This document shows positions 16,291 to 24,882 of a stretch of DNA of 64,000 bases, in pieces. Position numbers and translations under genes: made by a program. Position 1 is the first letter of the stretch. The number at the start of each line of letters is the position of its first letter. The stretch is taken from positions 104,557 to 168,556 of the forward strand of contig CAMXWV010000005.1 in the NCBI GenBank assembly GCA_947252755.1, in the 5' to 3' direction. The stretch is from an uncultured Dermabacter sp. Lineage in GTDB: Bacteria; Actinomycetota; Actinomycetes; Actinomycetales; Dermabacteraceae. The notes below the pieces were generated by a model. The model was not told the DNA's origin. It worked only from the letters and a program-made list of their open reading frames with translations, and searched no databases.

Positions 16291-16757
16291 GCAGACTGCG
16301 AAGTGCCTGCAGTGCCCTTCGGGCGCGGACAGCCGATGAGAACGGCAATGCGATCGTGGAGTTCGTGGGCCTGTCCGTGGTGCTGCTGATCCCGCTTGCC
16401 TATTTGGTGCTGTGGCTCGGCGCCGTGCAGAACGCGTCGTACGCGGCAACGGCAGCGGCAGCCCAAAGCGCCCGGATAGTTGCCGTGCACGGCGGGGGAG
16501 CGGACGGCGAATCCCGACTGAACGCTGCCGTCACCTCCCTCGCCGAGGATTACAGCGTGCAGCTCAGCCGCAGCAGCGTGAGGATCAGCTGTTCGGAAGC
16601 GAACTGCGAAGAGCCGAGCGGAACGGTCCGAGCTGATGTGAGCATCCCGGTGCCGCTGCCGGGACTGGGAACGGTTGGGCTTGGCCAGGCGCCGGTCACG
16701 GTGAGCGCCACCCACGTGTACCCGATCGATCCGCACGCTGAGCAGGGGCGCCGATAA
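16287..16757 (+). CDS. TadE/TadF-like pilus protein
   Basis: A 156-residue protein with the TadE-type helix (GNAIVEFVGLSVVLLIPLAYLVLWLGAVQNASYAATAAAAQSARI, about residues 19-63) and a beta-rich outer domain holding a cysteine pair (ISCSEANCEE). It starts with GTG overlapping the previous gene by 4 nt and ends on TAATG shared with the next, so it sits in the middle of a three-gene pseudopilin run. Its role as minor pilin or assembly factor follows from family and place only. Confidence 0.8.
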   Translation: MSRLRSACSALRARTADENGNAIVEFVGLSVVLLIPLAYLVLWLGAVQNASYAATAAAAQSARIVAVHGGGADGESRLNAAVTSLAEDYSVQLSRSSVRISCSEANCEEPSGTVRADVSIPVPLPGLGTVGLGQAPVTVSATHVYPIDPHAEQGRR

Positions 16758-17200
16758 TGGGGCGCCTGCGCAGCGATGACGGCAACACCAGTGTGCTCAC
16801 CATCGGCTTCATGGTGGTGATCCTGATGATCATCGGCTTCGGAACAGCCCTGACCGCGGTGGAGCTTGACCGCAACCGGCTGCAGCTGGTGGCCGATGGT
16901 GCCGCGCTTGCCGGCGCCGGCACCGTGTCCGATTCCGCTGCTGACTACGGAGCAGCGAGCGGCGCGCCTCGGGTGAGCACCCGCTCAGCTGAGACGGCAG
17001 CCCGCGAGTTCGTGTCCGGTCATCCTGACCTCAGCGGCCGCCTCAGCCGAGTCACCATCACCGATGTGCGCGTGGATCCGGATGGCACAGTTCACGTGGA
17101 CCTGCGGGCCGCCACCTCACCACCGCTGATCGGCTGGGTGAGCTCAGCGCTGAACCGCCCGGTGACGATCTCAGTCAGCTCCAGCAGCCGCGCCTTCTGA
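16757..17200 (+). CDS. TadG-like (Flp pilus assembly) protein
   Basis: A 147-residue protein with the N-terminal TadG-like helix (GNTSVLTIGFMVVILMIIGFGTALTAVELDRNRLQLVADGAALAGAG), where the 'LVADGAALAGA' segment is the family hallmark, and a short extracytoplasmic domain ending in a beta hairpin (TVHVDLRAATSPPLIGWV). It closes the tad operon; about 100 bp without a gene follow before prfB. The protein lacks the von Willebrand domain of long TadG proteins, as is usual in actinobacteria. Confidence 0.8.
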   Translation: MGRLRSDDGNTSVLTIGFMVVILMIIGFGTALTAVELDRNRLQLVADGAALAGAGTVSDSAADYGAASGAPRVSTRSAETAAREFVSGHPDLSGRLSRVTITDVRVDPDGTVHVDLRAATSPPLIGWVSSALNRPVTISVSSSSRAF

Positions 17201-17300
17201 TCGCCTCCGGCGAGTCATCTGAGCACTGCCGGGGGAGCGGTCGGCCACAGCCGTTGAGGCATCCGGCGGTCATGCACATGCCCTGCCGTAGACTGGCCGA

Positions 17301-18413
17301 GTGAGTGTTGACTTTTCTGCTGAGATTCCTGCCCTGCGCCACACCCTGGCCTCCATTGAGAAGGTCACGGATATGGAGGCGCTGAATGCGCGCATTGAGG
17401 AGCTGGAGAAGCAGGCGGGAGCCCCGGACCTGTGGGATGACCCAGAGGCGGCTCAGCAGGTCACCAGTCAGCTGTCCCACGCCCAGGCTGAGCGCCGCCG
17501 CATCGGCGAACTCGAATCCCGCATCGATGATCTTGAAGTGCTGGTGGAGCTGGCGGAGGAGATGGATGATACGGACTCCCGTGTAGAAGCGGACAAGGAG
17601 TTCACCGCGATCCGCAAAGCGCTGGACGAGCTCGAAGTGCGCACCCTGCTCAGCGGTGAGTACGACAAGCGCAGCGCCGTGGTGACGATCCGCGCTGGCG
17701 CCGGCGGTGTGGACGCCGCTGACTTTGCGGAGATGCTGCTGCGCATGTACCTGCGCTGGGCTGAGCGCAAGGGATATGCCACCAAGGTGATGGACACCGC
17801 GTATGCCGAAGAAGCCGGTCTGAAGTCCGTCACCTTCGAAGTGAACGCCCCCTACGCCTACGGCACCCTGTCCGTGGAGGGAGGAACCCACCGTCTGGTG
17901 CGGATCTCCCCGTTCGATAACCAGGGTCGCCGCCAAACCTCCTTCGCCGCGGTGGAAGTGATCCCGCTGATCGAATCCACCGACTCGATCGAGATCCCGG
18001 AGAATGAACTGAAGATCGACGTGTTCCGCTCTTCCGGGCCCGGCGGTCAGAGCGTGAACACCACGGACTCAGCGGTGCGCATGACCCACCTGCCCACCGG
18101 CATCGTGGTGTCCATGCAGGATGAGAAGTCCCAGATCCAGAACCGTGCAGCGGCGCTGCGCGTGATGCAGTCCCGCCTGCTGCTGCTCAAGAAGCAGGAA
18201 GAGGACGCTAAGCGCAAGGAGCTCGCCGGGGACGTCAAAGCCTCCTGGGGTGACCAGATGCGCTCGTACGTGCTGAACCCGTACCAGATGGTGAAGGACC
18301 TGCGCACCGAACACTCCGAGGGCAACCCGCAGGCCGTGTTCGATGGTGAGATCGATGACTTTATCGAAAGCGGCATCCGCTGGCGGGTGGGACAGACCCG
18401 CGACCAGGACTGA
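17301..18413 (+). CDS. prfB: Peptide chain release factor 2
   Basis: A 370-residue release factor that ends translation at UGA and UAA. The SPF anticodon-like tripeptide is at residues 203-205 and the catalytic GGQ at 248-250, within SSGPGGQSVNTTDSAVR. The start is GTG 17301. The gene is a single uninterrupted frame: the in-frame UGA autoregulatory frameshift known from Escherichia coli is absent, as in other actinobacteria. It leads the common actinobacterial order prfB-ftsE-ftsX-peptidase-smpB-ssrA. Confidence 0.97.
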   Translation: MSVDFSAEIPALRHTLASIEKVTDMEALNARIEELEKQAGAPDLWDDPEAAQQVTSQLSHAQAERRRIGELESRIDDLEVLVELAEEMDDTDSRVEADKEFTAIRKALDELEVRTLLSGEYDKRSAVVTIRAGAGGVDAADFAEMLLRMYLRWAERKGYATKVMDTAYAEEAGLKSVTFEVNAPYAYGTLSVEGGTHRLVRISPFDNQGRRQTSFAAVEVIPLIESTDSIEIPENELKIDVFRSSGPGGQSVNTTDSAVRMTHLPTGIVVSMQDEKSQIQNRAAALRVMQSRLLLLKKQEEDAKRKELAGDVKASWGDQMRSYVLNPYQMVKDLRTEHSEGNPQAVFDGEIDDFIESGIRWRVGQTRDQD

Positions 18414-18564
18414 CACCGACAGCCGGGGTGCGTTCCGCCCGATGCCGGCTCCCCACCAAACCGCTGCTGGCGAAGTTTTGCCGACTCGCGGCGTGTTGCT
18501 CGAGGCTCCCCGGCGGCTGGCTCGCTAGTCTCGAAGCACTTCCCCACCACTGAAAAGGACGCCA

Positions 18565-19854
18565 GTGATCCGCTTCGACAGCGTCACCAAGACCTACCAG
18601 CGCGGCAGCGCGCCCGCTCTCGACGATCTGACGATTGAGTTCGAGCGCGGCGAATTTGCGTTCCTTGTGGGCGCGTCGGGCTCCGGCAAGTCCACCATGC
18701 TGCGCCTGATCCTCAAAGAGACCTCCCCAACCGCGGGCCGCATCTTCGTGGCAGGCAAGGACCTGTCCCGCACCCCCTCCTGGAAGGTGCCGGCACTGCG
18801 CCGGGACATCGGCATGGTGTTCCAGGACTTCCGACTCCTGCCCACCAAGACCGCGTACCAGAACATCGAGTTTGCGCTGCATGTGATCGGCACGCCGCGT
18901 GCCGCAACCCGCCGGCTTGTGCCGGAGACGCTGGAGATGGTGGGCCTTGCGGACAAGGGCAAACGCCTGCCGCATGAGCTGTCCGGCGGTGAGCAGCAAC
19001 GTGTAGCGATCGCCCGTGCCTACGTGAACCGCCCCCGCATCCTCCTGGCCGACGAGCCCACCGGCAACCTGGACCCCTCCACTGCGGAGGGCATCATGGA
19101 CCTGCTCGACCGGATCAACGCGGACGGCACCACCGTGCTCATGGCCACGCATGATGAGAAGGCCGTGAACCGCATGGGACGGCGAGTGGTGGAGCTGATC
19201 GGCGGCGTGGTGGTGCGTGACGAAGCCGAAGGCGGCTACCGCTCTTCCGAGGCTGTCAACGACCTGGGCGAGCCCGTGGAGGCTGATGATCCCGACGCGG
19301 TCTCGGCGGCACCGAGCCCCAGTAAGGAGCCGGCTGAGCGTGTTGAAGAGCCGGCCGAGCTGGTGACAGCGCCGGTTGATCAGGCTGCAGCACCGGGAGA
19401 GGAAGCTGCAGAGCCGAAAGAAGAGTCGGCTGAGCAAGGGGCGCCAGCGGATGAGCGTGAGCAGGCCCCGTCCGGTGAATCATCTGCTCAGCCGGGGGAG
19501 TCCGCAGCGAACGAACCGGCTGTTGATGCGCCGTTTCGGCTTGACCTGGACCGCCACCGCCGCCTTGACGGCGTGAACCCCGTGCGCCCGCAGGTGTTCC
19601 GCAGCAGCGCGAAGCCGCCTCGCCGGGCCGATGATCCGCCGGCTGTTCAGCATGATGATCCACAGCCGCCGGTGGGACCAGACCTGTTTGCGCCCGCCTC
19701 CGCCATTGGTGCTGAGGACGCAGCCGAGCCGGACTCGAGCTTTGATGACCGGCCGAGCGGAAAGCGCGCGTTCTTCCCCGAATCCCGCGCTCAAGTGGGG
19801 GACGTGGATACCGCGTGGGATGACCTCGACTTCGGGGAGAGCGATCACCGATGA
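18565..19854 (+). CDS. ftsE: Cell division ATPase FtsE with a long acidic C-terminal extension
   Basis: A 429-residue protein. The first 225 residues are a standard FtsE: Walker A GASGSGKST near 36, Q-loop VFQDFRLLPTKT, signature LSGGEQQR near 139, Walker B ILLADEPTGNLD near 160-170, and the H-loop ATHDEKAV. FtsE with FtsX transmits ATP hydrolysis to cell-wall hydrolases at the septum. The remaining about 200 residues are unusual: a Glu/Ala/Pro-rich disordered stretch (260-320), then a Pro/Asp-rich part ending VDTAWDDLDFGESDH. Typical FtsE is about 230 residues. There is no frameshift: the frame continues to the 4-nt overlap with ftsX. It starts with GTG. Confidence 0.95.
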   Translation: MIRFDSVTKTYQRGSAPALDDLTIEFERGEFAFLVGASGSGKSTMLRLILKETSPTAGRIFVAGKDLSRTPSWKVPALRRDIGMVFQDFRLLPTKTAYQNIEFALHVIGTPRAATRRLVPETLEMVGLADKGKRLPHELSGGEQQRVAIARAYVNRPRILLADEPTGNLDPSTAEGIMDLLDRINADGTTVLMATHDEKAVNRMGRRVVELIGGVVVRDEAEGGYRSSEAVNDLGEPVEADDPDAVSAAPSPSKEPAERVEEPAELVTAPVDQAAAPGEEAAEPKEESAEQGAPADEREQAPSGESSAQPGESAANEPAVDAPFRLDLDRHRRLDGVNPVRPQVFRSSAKPPRRADDPPAVQHDDPQPPVGPDLFAPASAIGAEDAAEPDSSFDDRPSGKRAFFPESRAQVGDVDTAWDDLDFGESDHR

Positions 19855-20768
19855 GAGCACGGTACGTCCTTGCCGAGAGCTTCACCGGCCTCTGGCGCAA
19901 TATCGCCATGGTCATCTCCGTGATCATCGTGACCGCGGTGTCCCTGTCCTTCGTGGGCGCCGGCATTGCGATGCAGAAGCAGATCATGGAGATGAAGAAG
20001 ACCCTGGTCCAGAATTCCCAGATCACGATCTACATGTGTTCCCCCCACTCCACCGGGGCCTCCTGTGCTGGCGGGGCTGCGTCGGAGGCACAGCTGAATG
20101 AAGCCCGGGATGCCCTGAAGGGAGATGTGCTCTCCCCGTATATCGACACCGTCACCGAACGCAGCCAAGATGAGGCGCTGGCGATCTACCAGGATCAGTT
20201 CGCCGGTGAAGGATTCGCGCAGGAGTTCACCGCGGAGGACATGCCCGTCTCCTTCCACATCACCCTCAAGGATGCTGAGCGGTCGCAGGCAGTGGTGGAC
20301 TTCTTCCAGGGTCGCGACGGCGTGGATGAAGTGTCTGACCTGCTGGCCGTGTACGCGCCGTTCATCAATGCTCTGAATCAGTCCACCGCGCTGGCGATCG
20401 GACTTGCCGCGATCATGCTGGTGGCCGCGGTGCTGCTGGTGGCCACCACGATCCGCATGTCCGTGGTGAACCGCCGCCGTGAGATTGCGATCATGCGTCT
20501 GGTGGGCGCGTCTAACCTGTTCATCCGCCTGCCGTTCCTGCTGGAGGGGGCAGTGGCGGCGATCATTGGCGGGGTGCTCGCCTCCGGGATCCTCGGGGTG
20601 GGCCTGCACTACCTGGTGGACGGCTGGCTGCGCCCCACCCTGGGTGGTGAGATCGTGCAGATCGGAGTGGAGGACATCATGTGGATTTCGCCGATTCTGC
20701 TGGTCATCGGGGCTGTTCTCGCCGTAGGTTCATCAGTTGTCAGTCTCAACCGTTACTTGAAGGTGTGA
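19851..20768 (+). CDS. ftsX: Cell division permease-like protein FtsX
   Basis: A 305-residue membrane protein: first helix NIAMVISVIIVTAVSLSFVGAGIAM (about 14-38), a large extracytoplasmic domain with two cysteines (YMCSPHSTGASCAGG, probably disulfide-bonded), then three helices in the C-terminal half, with the MacB-like RREIAIMRLVGASNLFIRLPFLLEGAV segment. It pairs with FtsE; the extracytoplasmic domain would contact the M23 protein encoded next. The 4-nt overlap with ftsE and 7-nt gap to the peptidase gene support one operon. Confidence 0.95.
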   Translation: MRARYVLAESFTGLWRNIAMVISVIIVTAVSLSFVGAGIAMQKQIMEMKKTLVQNSQITIYMCSPHSTGASCAGGAASEAQLNEARDALKGDVLSPYIDTVTERSQDEALAIYQDQFAGEGFAQEFTAEDMPVSFHITLKDAERSQAVVDFFQGRDGVDEVSDLLAVYAPFINALNQSTALAIGLAAIMLVAAVLLVATTIRMSVVNRRREIAIMRLVGASNLFIRLPFLLEGAVAAIIGGVLASGILGVGLHYLVDGWLRPTLGGEIVQIGVEDIMWISPILLVIGAVLAVGSSVVSLNRYLKV

Positions 20769-20775
20769 TCCGTTG

Positions 20776-22140
20776 ATGAGTCAGCCAAGCCGACGCGCTC
20801 TTCTTCGCTCCTTCGGTGCGCTCTCCCTCACCGGTGGGCTCGGTGCCGGTCTGCTCACCGCGAGCGGGCCGATGGCGTTTGCCGATGAGAAGGATGACAA
20901 GATCCGCGAAAAGAAGAACGTGGATCAGCAGTTGGACGATGTGCGCGCTTCCCTTGAGGGGGTGGAGGAGGACCTTGCCACCACCTACATGGAGCTCGCA
21001 GAAACCGAGCTGAAAATCCCTGATGCGCAGGCCCGATTGGATGATGCCCGCTCCGCTCTGGCCGAAGCGAAGAAGGAGGACAAGCGCATCGCGGATCGCC
21101 TCACCGCCGCCCAGGAGGAGGAGAAGGACCTCTCCGCCCAGGTGGAGAAGGGGGAGAAGGAGATCACGCAGAGCTCAGAGAAGCTCTCCCAGGCGTCTCT
21201 GGACGCCTATAAAGGATCCGGCATGCCCAGCGTGACCTCGGTGTTCATCGGGTCGGAGAATCCGCAGGAGACCGTGGACCGCTCCGTCAACTATCGCCTC
21301 ACCCTTGAAGCGCAGGGCACGCAGCTGAGCGGGCAGCGCACCGAACATTCGCAGAACGTGAACGCGGCGGACCGCCTGCAGGCGGTGCGTGAGGAGATCA
21401 CTGACCTCAAAAAACAGTCTGAAGAGGCGGTGCGCGTTCGCGAGAACGCCGAGCAGGAAGCGGAGCAGGCGAAAGCGTCCCTGGATGAGCTGTACCGTCA
21501 GCAGCAGAAACAGCAGGGCGCGCTCGAATCGAAGAAGAAGCAGTACCAGGGAGACCAGAGCCGCCTGCAATCCACGTCCGATCAGCTGGATGGGGAGATC
21601 AAACGCCTCATCGAAGAGGAGCGGAAGCGGGAAGTTGAAGCGCAGCGACGCCGGGAGGAAGAGGCTCGCCGCCGGCGCAAGCCCGCACCGAAGCCGAAGC
21701 GCAACACGGTCACAAGCTCCTACTCCTCCCGCAGCACCGGCCAGGGCCAGTTCCTCTCCCCGGTGAACGGGCGGATGTCCTCCCCATTCGGGTGGCGGAT
21801 CCACCCGATCTTCGGCTACCGCAAGCTGCATGCCGGCCAGGACTGGGCGGTGCCCGAAGGCACACCGATCATGGCGATGACTGACGGCAAGGTGCTCTCC
21901 GTAGGACCCCAGGGAGGCGGCGGCAAAGTGGTGGAGATCAGCCATGGCCTCTATAACGGTCAGCTGCTGGTGACCCGGCACCTGCACCTGTCCGGCTACG
22001 CCTGCTCCCGGGGCCAAGTTGTTACCAAAGGGCAGGTCATCGGATACGTGGGCTCCACCGGCAACTCCACCGGCCCGCACCTGCATTTCGAAACCCTGCT
22101 GAACGGCACCCCGGTGGATCCGCGCGGCTTCATCGGCTGA
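20776..22140 (+). CDS. EnvC-like coiled-coil M23 (LytM) peptidase
   Basis: A 454-residue secreted protein. The N-terminus has a signal sequence with an RR pair (SRRALLRSFGALSLTGGLGAG), possibly a Tat signal. Residues about 40-300 are a long charged coiled coil, and the C-terminus is an M23 metallopeptidase (FGWRIHPIFG, KLHAGQDWA and GPHLHFE supply the His/Asp/His-x-His zinc ligands, so it may be active). This is the layout of EnvC/PcsB-type proteins that FtsEX controls, and here the gene follows ftsX directly. ATG 20776 is preferred; a TTG codon precedes it. An LytM domain with intact ligands suggests direct amidase or endopeptidase action rather than a pure activator. Confidence 0.92.
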   Translation: MSQPSRRALLRSFGALSLTGGLGAGLLTASGPMAFADEKDDKIREKKNVDQQLDDVRASLEGVEEDLATTYMELAETELKIPDAQARLDDARSALAEAKKEDKRIADRLTAAQEEEKDLSAQVEKGEKEITQSSEKLSQASLDAYKGSGMPSVTSVFIGSENPQETVDRSVNYRLTLEAQGTQLSGQRTEHSQNVNAADRLQAVREEITDLKKQSEEAVRVRENAEQEAEQAKASLDELYRQQQKQQGALESKKKQYQGDQSRLQSTSDQLDGEIKRLIEEERKREVEAQRRREEEARRRRKPAPKPKRNTVTSSYSSRSTGQGQFLSPVNGRMSSPFGWRIHPIFGYRKLHAGQDWAVPEGTPIMAMTDGKVLSVGPQGGGGKVVEISHGLYNGQLLVTRHLHLSGYACSRGQVVTKGQVIGYVGSTGNSTGPHLHFETLLNGTPVDPRGFIG

Positions 22141-22269
22141 CAGCTCAAACTCCGCCGGCCGCGAAAATCAGTTGCGCCCCGGTGCAGGCATGGAAGAATC
22201 AGTGATCGTGCCGATCTGCCCGAACCGTGCGGAAGGGTCGAGCTGCTGCAGAGATGAGGGGAGTGAGCA

Positions 22270-22785
22270 GTGAGCAAGAAAAAGGCGAGCGCCGCGAAGG
22301 CGAAAGCTGATGCGCCCGAGCGCACAAAGCAGCTGATCGCCTCCAATAAGCGCGCCCTGCACGACTACCACATCGACGCCACCTGGGAAGCAGGCATTGT
22401 CCTGCAGGGCACAGAAGTGAAGTCCCTGCGCGACCGCGGTGCCTCCCTCGTGGACGGGTACTGCTTCATTGAGAACGGCGAGATCTGGATGGACGCCGTG
22501 CACATCGCGCCGTACGCCACCGGCACGTGGACGAACCACGCCGCGCGCCGCAAGCGCAAGCTCCTCATGCACAAGAAGGAGATCCTCAAGCTCATGGGCA
22601 AAACCCGTGAGAAGGGGTTCACCATCGTGCCGCTCGAACTGTACTTCCTTGGCTCACACGCCAAGGTGAAGGTGGCACTGGCACGAGGCAAGAAGGAATG
22701 GGACAAGCGCCACGCCCTGCGGGAGAAGCAGGATGCGCGCGAAGCCCAGCGGGCCATGCGCCGCCGGGAGAAACTCGGCGAATAA
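22270..22785 (+). CDS. smpB: SsrA-binding protein SmpB
   Basis: A 171-residue SmpB, which carries tmRNA to stalled ribosomes. The family core is clear: NKRALHDYHIDATWEAGIVL and GTEVKSLRDRGASLVDGYC, then LLMHKKEILKLMGKT and PLELYFLGSHAKVKVALARGKKEWDKRHALREK. The N-terminal 15 residues are Lys/Ala-rich and lengthen it a little beyond the usual 155-160. It starts with GTG 22270 and lies about 170 nt before ssrA, the RNA it serves. A CCGCAG/CTGCGG hairpin at 22887-22903 in the gap may end its transcript. Confidence 0.97.
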   Translation: MSKKKASAAKAKADAPERTKQLIASNKRALHDYHIDATWEAGIVLQGTEVKSLRDRGASLVDGYCFIENGEIWMDAVHIAPYATGTWTNHAARRKRKLLMHKKEILKLMGKTREKGFTIVPLELYFLGSHAKVKVALARGKKEWDKRHALREKQDAREAQRAMRRREKLGE

Positions 22786-22886
22786 GGCGCAGAACAGGCA
22801 GGGTGAGCCAGGAAATAATCCCTTGGCTCCGCATGGTCAGCCTGGTAGGGTGGATAACCGCAGGGTGAACAATCCACTCTGTTGGG

Positions 22887-22903
22887 CCGCAGCTAGCCTG
22901 CGG
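22887..22903 (+). terminator. Hairpin between smpB and ssrA
   Basis: CCGCAG-CTAGC-CTGCGG, a 6-bp stem, followed by GATTGATAAT. It may be the smpB terminator or part of the ssrA promoter region; no U tract is present. Confidence 0.35.
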
Positions 22904-22957
22904 GATTGATAATCACATAGTGGTGTGCGATTTCAGGCACGCTGACACCATGGACTC

Positions 22958-23330
22958 GGGGTCGATCGGTTTCGACGGTAGATGTCCAGCGAGGGGAAGC
23001 GGGCCGAGGAGCCAGCGTTATCTCGTTAACGATCGCTGGAAACAAATAAGTGCCGAACCTAAGCGCACTGACTTCGCTCTCGCTGCCTGATTTAGGCGAG
23101 TAGCAGTCTGGACCACCGGGCGTCGCTCCTGACCCGGTCTGTCCATCATCTAAGGAGCCACTGCTTCCCGTGCTCGTCACCGGCACGGGGTGAACACTCA
23201 GAGTGACTGAGTTCGTCGGCAACCTGTCTGTAGGAGTGCCGGGACTGAGAAAACGCTTCAACAGACTGCGCCCGGAGAAGCCCTGGCTTCGCACTATCGG
23301 ACGCGGGTTCGATTCCCGCCGGCTCCACCA
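22958..23330 (+). ncRNA. ssrA: tmRNA (transfer-messenger RNA)
   Basis: A 373-nt one-piece tmRNA. The 5' end GGGGTCG pairs with CGGCTCC just before the encoded ACCA at the 3' end, allowing two G-U pairs. The conserved GGTTTCGACGG follows the 5' stem, and the 3' tRNA-like part contains the T-arm GGTTCGATTCC. The tag frame is 23052-23090, encoding AEPKRTDFALAA and a TGA, so the tag added to stalled proteins is Ala plus this peptide; the ending ALAA is the proteolysis signal. The 3' end is a well-known phage integration target, and the DNA downstream is full of mobile-element remains. Confidence 0.97.
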
Positions 23331-23334
23331 TAAG

Positions 23335-23363
23335 GACGCTCATTGTGATACACAGTGGGCGTC
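23335..23363 (+). terminator. ssrA terminator hairpin
   Basis: A 13-bp stem with two G-T wobbles and an ATA loop, starting 4 nt after the tmRNA 3' CCA (left arm GACGCTCATTGTG, right arm CACAGTGGGCGTC). Its position suits transcription termination for ssrA. Confidence 0.7.
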
Positions 23364-23364
23364 G

Positions 23365-23553
23365 ATCCAGAACCCCTCGGGTTCCGCGTTTTACCTGGTA
23401 AGGCGTGGGGTTCGAGGGGTTTCGCGCGTTCTGGCTGAGCGCCGAGGGCAGTGGGAACGCGGCCGCAAAAGGTGCAGGCTTCCGTCAAAAAGTACGCGTT
23501 GGGCGTGAAAGGTATCGGTCGGCTCGCGTCTACTAGCTAGTCAAGCCTGCACC
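23365..23553. repeat. Structured non-coding stretch with two inverted repeats
   Basis: The gap between ssrA and the Abi remnant (23331-23706) holds no convincing gene. It has a nested inverted repeat at about 23370-23422 (outer arms AACCCCTCG / CGAGGGGTT, inner arms CCGCG / CGTGG and TTACC / GGTAA). A second, separate pair is GGTGCAGGCTT at 23471-23481 and AAGCCTGCACC at 23543-23553, 11 bp perfect, 61 nt apart. These could be recombinase arm sites of a lost integrase or a small RNA; neither can be decided here. Confidence 0.5.
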
Positions 23554-23557
23554 CGTG

Positions 23558-23588
23558 AGGAGTCATCACCTGCTGCAATCAAACCCGG
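23558..23588 (+). repeat. 31-nt direct repeat, left copy
   Basis: The sequence AGGAGTCATCACC, then TGCTGCAATCAAACCCGG, recurs at 29426-29456 in the same orientation with 29 of 31 bases identical. The two copies bracket the Abi remnant and the IrtAB genes. Confidence 0.8.
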
Positions 23589-23706
23589 ACCACCCAGCTG
23601 ACCCAGTACAAGAAGCGGAAGAAAACCCAGGGCACTTCACAGCCTGATAATGAGTAGCCGTGGCCGTTGTTTTGCCTCTGAGGTGGGATGACGGCCACAC
23701 TTTTGT

Positions 23707-24331
23707 CTACTGGAGAGTCCAGACAGGTGGGTTCCTCCAGTCATCGGGAAATCCCATCTCTTCGATTTGCCGCAACGCCAGTGGGTCGTACTCTTCCTCG
23801 ATCAGCTTACGAACCTTACTCACCCAGGTTGAGCCTGGGGAGACGCTTCGTAGCATGAATGCGATGATGGTGAGAGCCCCGAAGAACAGCGTAATTGCGC
23901 TTGCGCGCTCGCTCCACGCGCTTTTCTGCAGTTTCTAGCCAATCTTGATGCTGGAATTCCTCACGGAAACAGCTGCGATCCTTGTAGGACAAGGCCCATT
24001 TCGAGATGAGTAATTCGCCGATCCTCGCGCGAAGCGCAACCTCAATGCGCTCAATCTCATCGTAGATAAGTGTGCGCATTTTGCGGTCGAACTCGTAGAG
24101 CGCCACTACGTCCTCAAACGTTGTGCCCGGCACGAAGTTATCAGCGCGTTGTGGATTTTTAGGATCTTCAGGCTCCGGAAGCACCCGGTAGGAGTACCAG
24201 TACCCGGACAGTCGGTAGTAGGAGACGCTAGACAGCCACTGCCGTGCTAGCGGCTCGTTCACCTCCATCCCGCGGGTGCGCATGAGTGCAATCTGCTCAT
24301 CAACCGTGGTGGGATTCTTGATCTTCTTCAT
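23707..24331 (-). pseudogene. Abi family (abortive infection) protein, internally deleted and frameshifted
   Basis: The first about 150 residues (from ATG 24331: MKKIKNPTTVDEQIALMRTRGM ... YYRLSGYWYSYR ... YEFDRKMRTLIYDEIERIEVALRARIGELL) match the Abi_2/AbiD-AbiF family of phage-defence proteins. The frame then slips at about 23895 and ends early. In the next frame the expected C-terminus follows (FGALTIIAFMLRSVSPGSTW ... LRQIEEMGFPDDWRNPPVW) and stops at 23707. Full-length members are near 300 residues, so about 100 central residues are missing as well. The gene is almost certainly dead. It lies just downstream of the tmRNA target, as cargo of a decayed element. Confidence 0.85.
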
Positions 24332-24882
24332 GGGGGACTGCTGCCTAGATAGAAATCCAGCCCGTCTCCAACCGAGTGGTCGAAGCGGGCTGAACGATTA
24401 CTTACACGCTACCACCACTCCGCGGGAACTCCAGCCCTGGAGGGCGAGTGCACCTCGTGACCACTATGTGCGCCATCGCGGCATAGACACGGATGAGGCC
24501 AAGTGTCCGGCCTCATTGAGGACCGGCCCTGGACTGTGACGTAGCGCAGCGGAACCGGTCGTGGTGACACTCACCCTACCAAGAACGCAGATGCTCAGCG
24601 AGAGTATGCGACCAAGTAATGACCCCGGCCGTTTGTGCCTGCTCACGAAGGAGCAGAGGCCTAGCCGGGGTTCTACTGTCACCAGAACCGGTTCCTTATC
24701 GACGTGTGGGTACGCCACCACCGCCCACGACCGTGACGGATACGATCACCGCTACCAAAAGCTGGAAGACTGTCCAGACGAATCAACCATTTGTACTCAC
24801 CCGCGCCGCACATACACCCACCCAGCGGCTTGTATCGCAATGAGCGTCTCAGTAACTTAGCGGGCAGCTGCGGCCGCTCGAT
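24332..24882. other. Gene-poor stretch with hairpins
   Basis: No credible gene is seen. There is an inverted repeat TGAGGCC / GGCCTCA near 24494-24516 and a nested hairpin at 24622-24671 (outer arms ACCCCGGC / GCCGGGGT, inner arms TGCTC / GAGCA with loop ACGAAG), plus a GGTTC/GAACC palindrome soon after. This is probably degraded mobile DNA. Confidence 0.4.

Noticed and set aside
15436..16449. Long minus-strand open frames opposite the tad genes (also 14495-16012)
   Set aside because: They are antisense to clearly recognised tad proteins and have the Arg/His-rich composition typical of shadows in GC-rich DNA.
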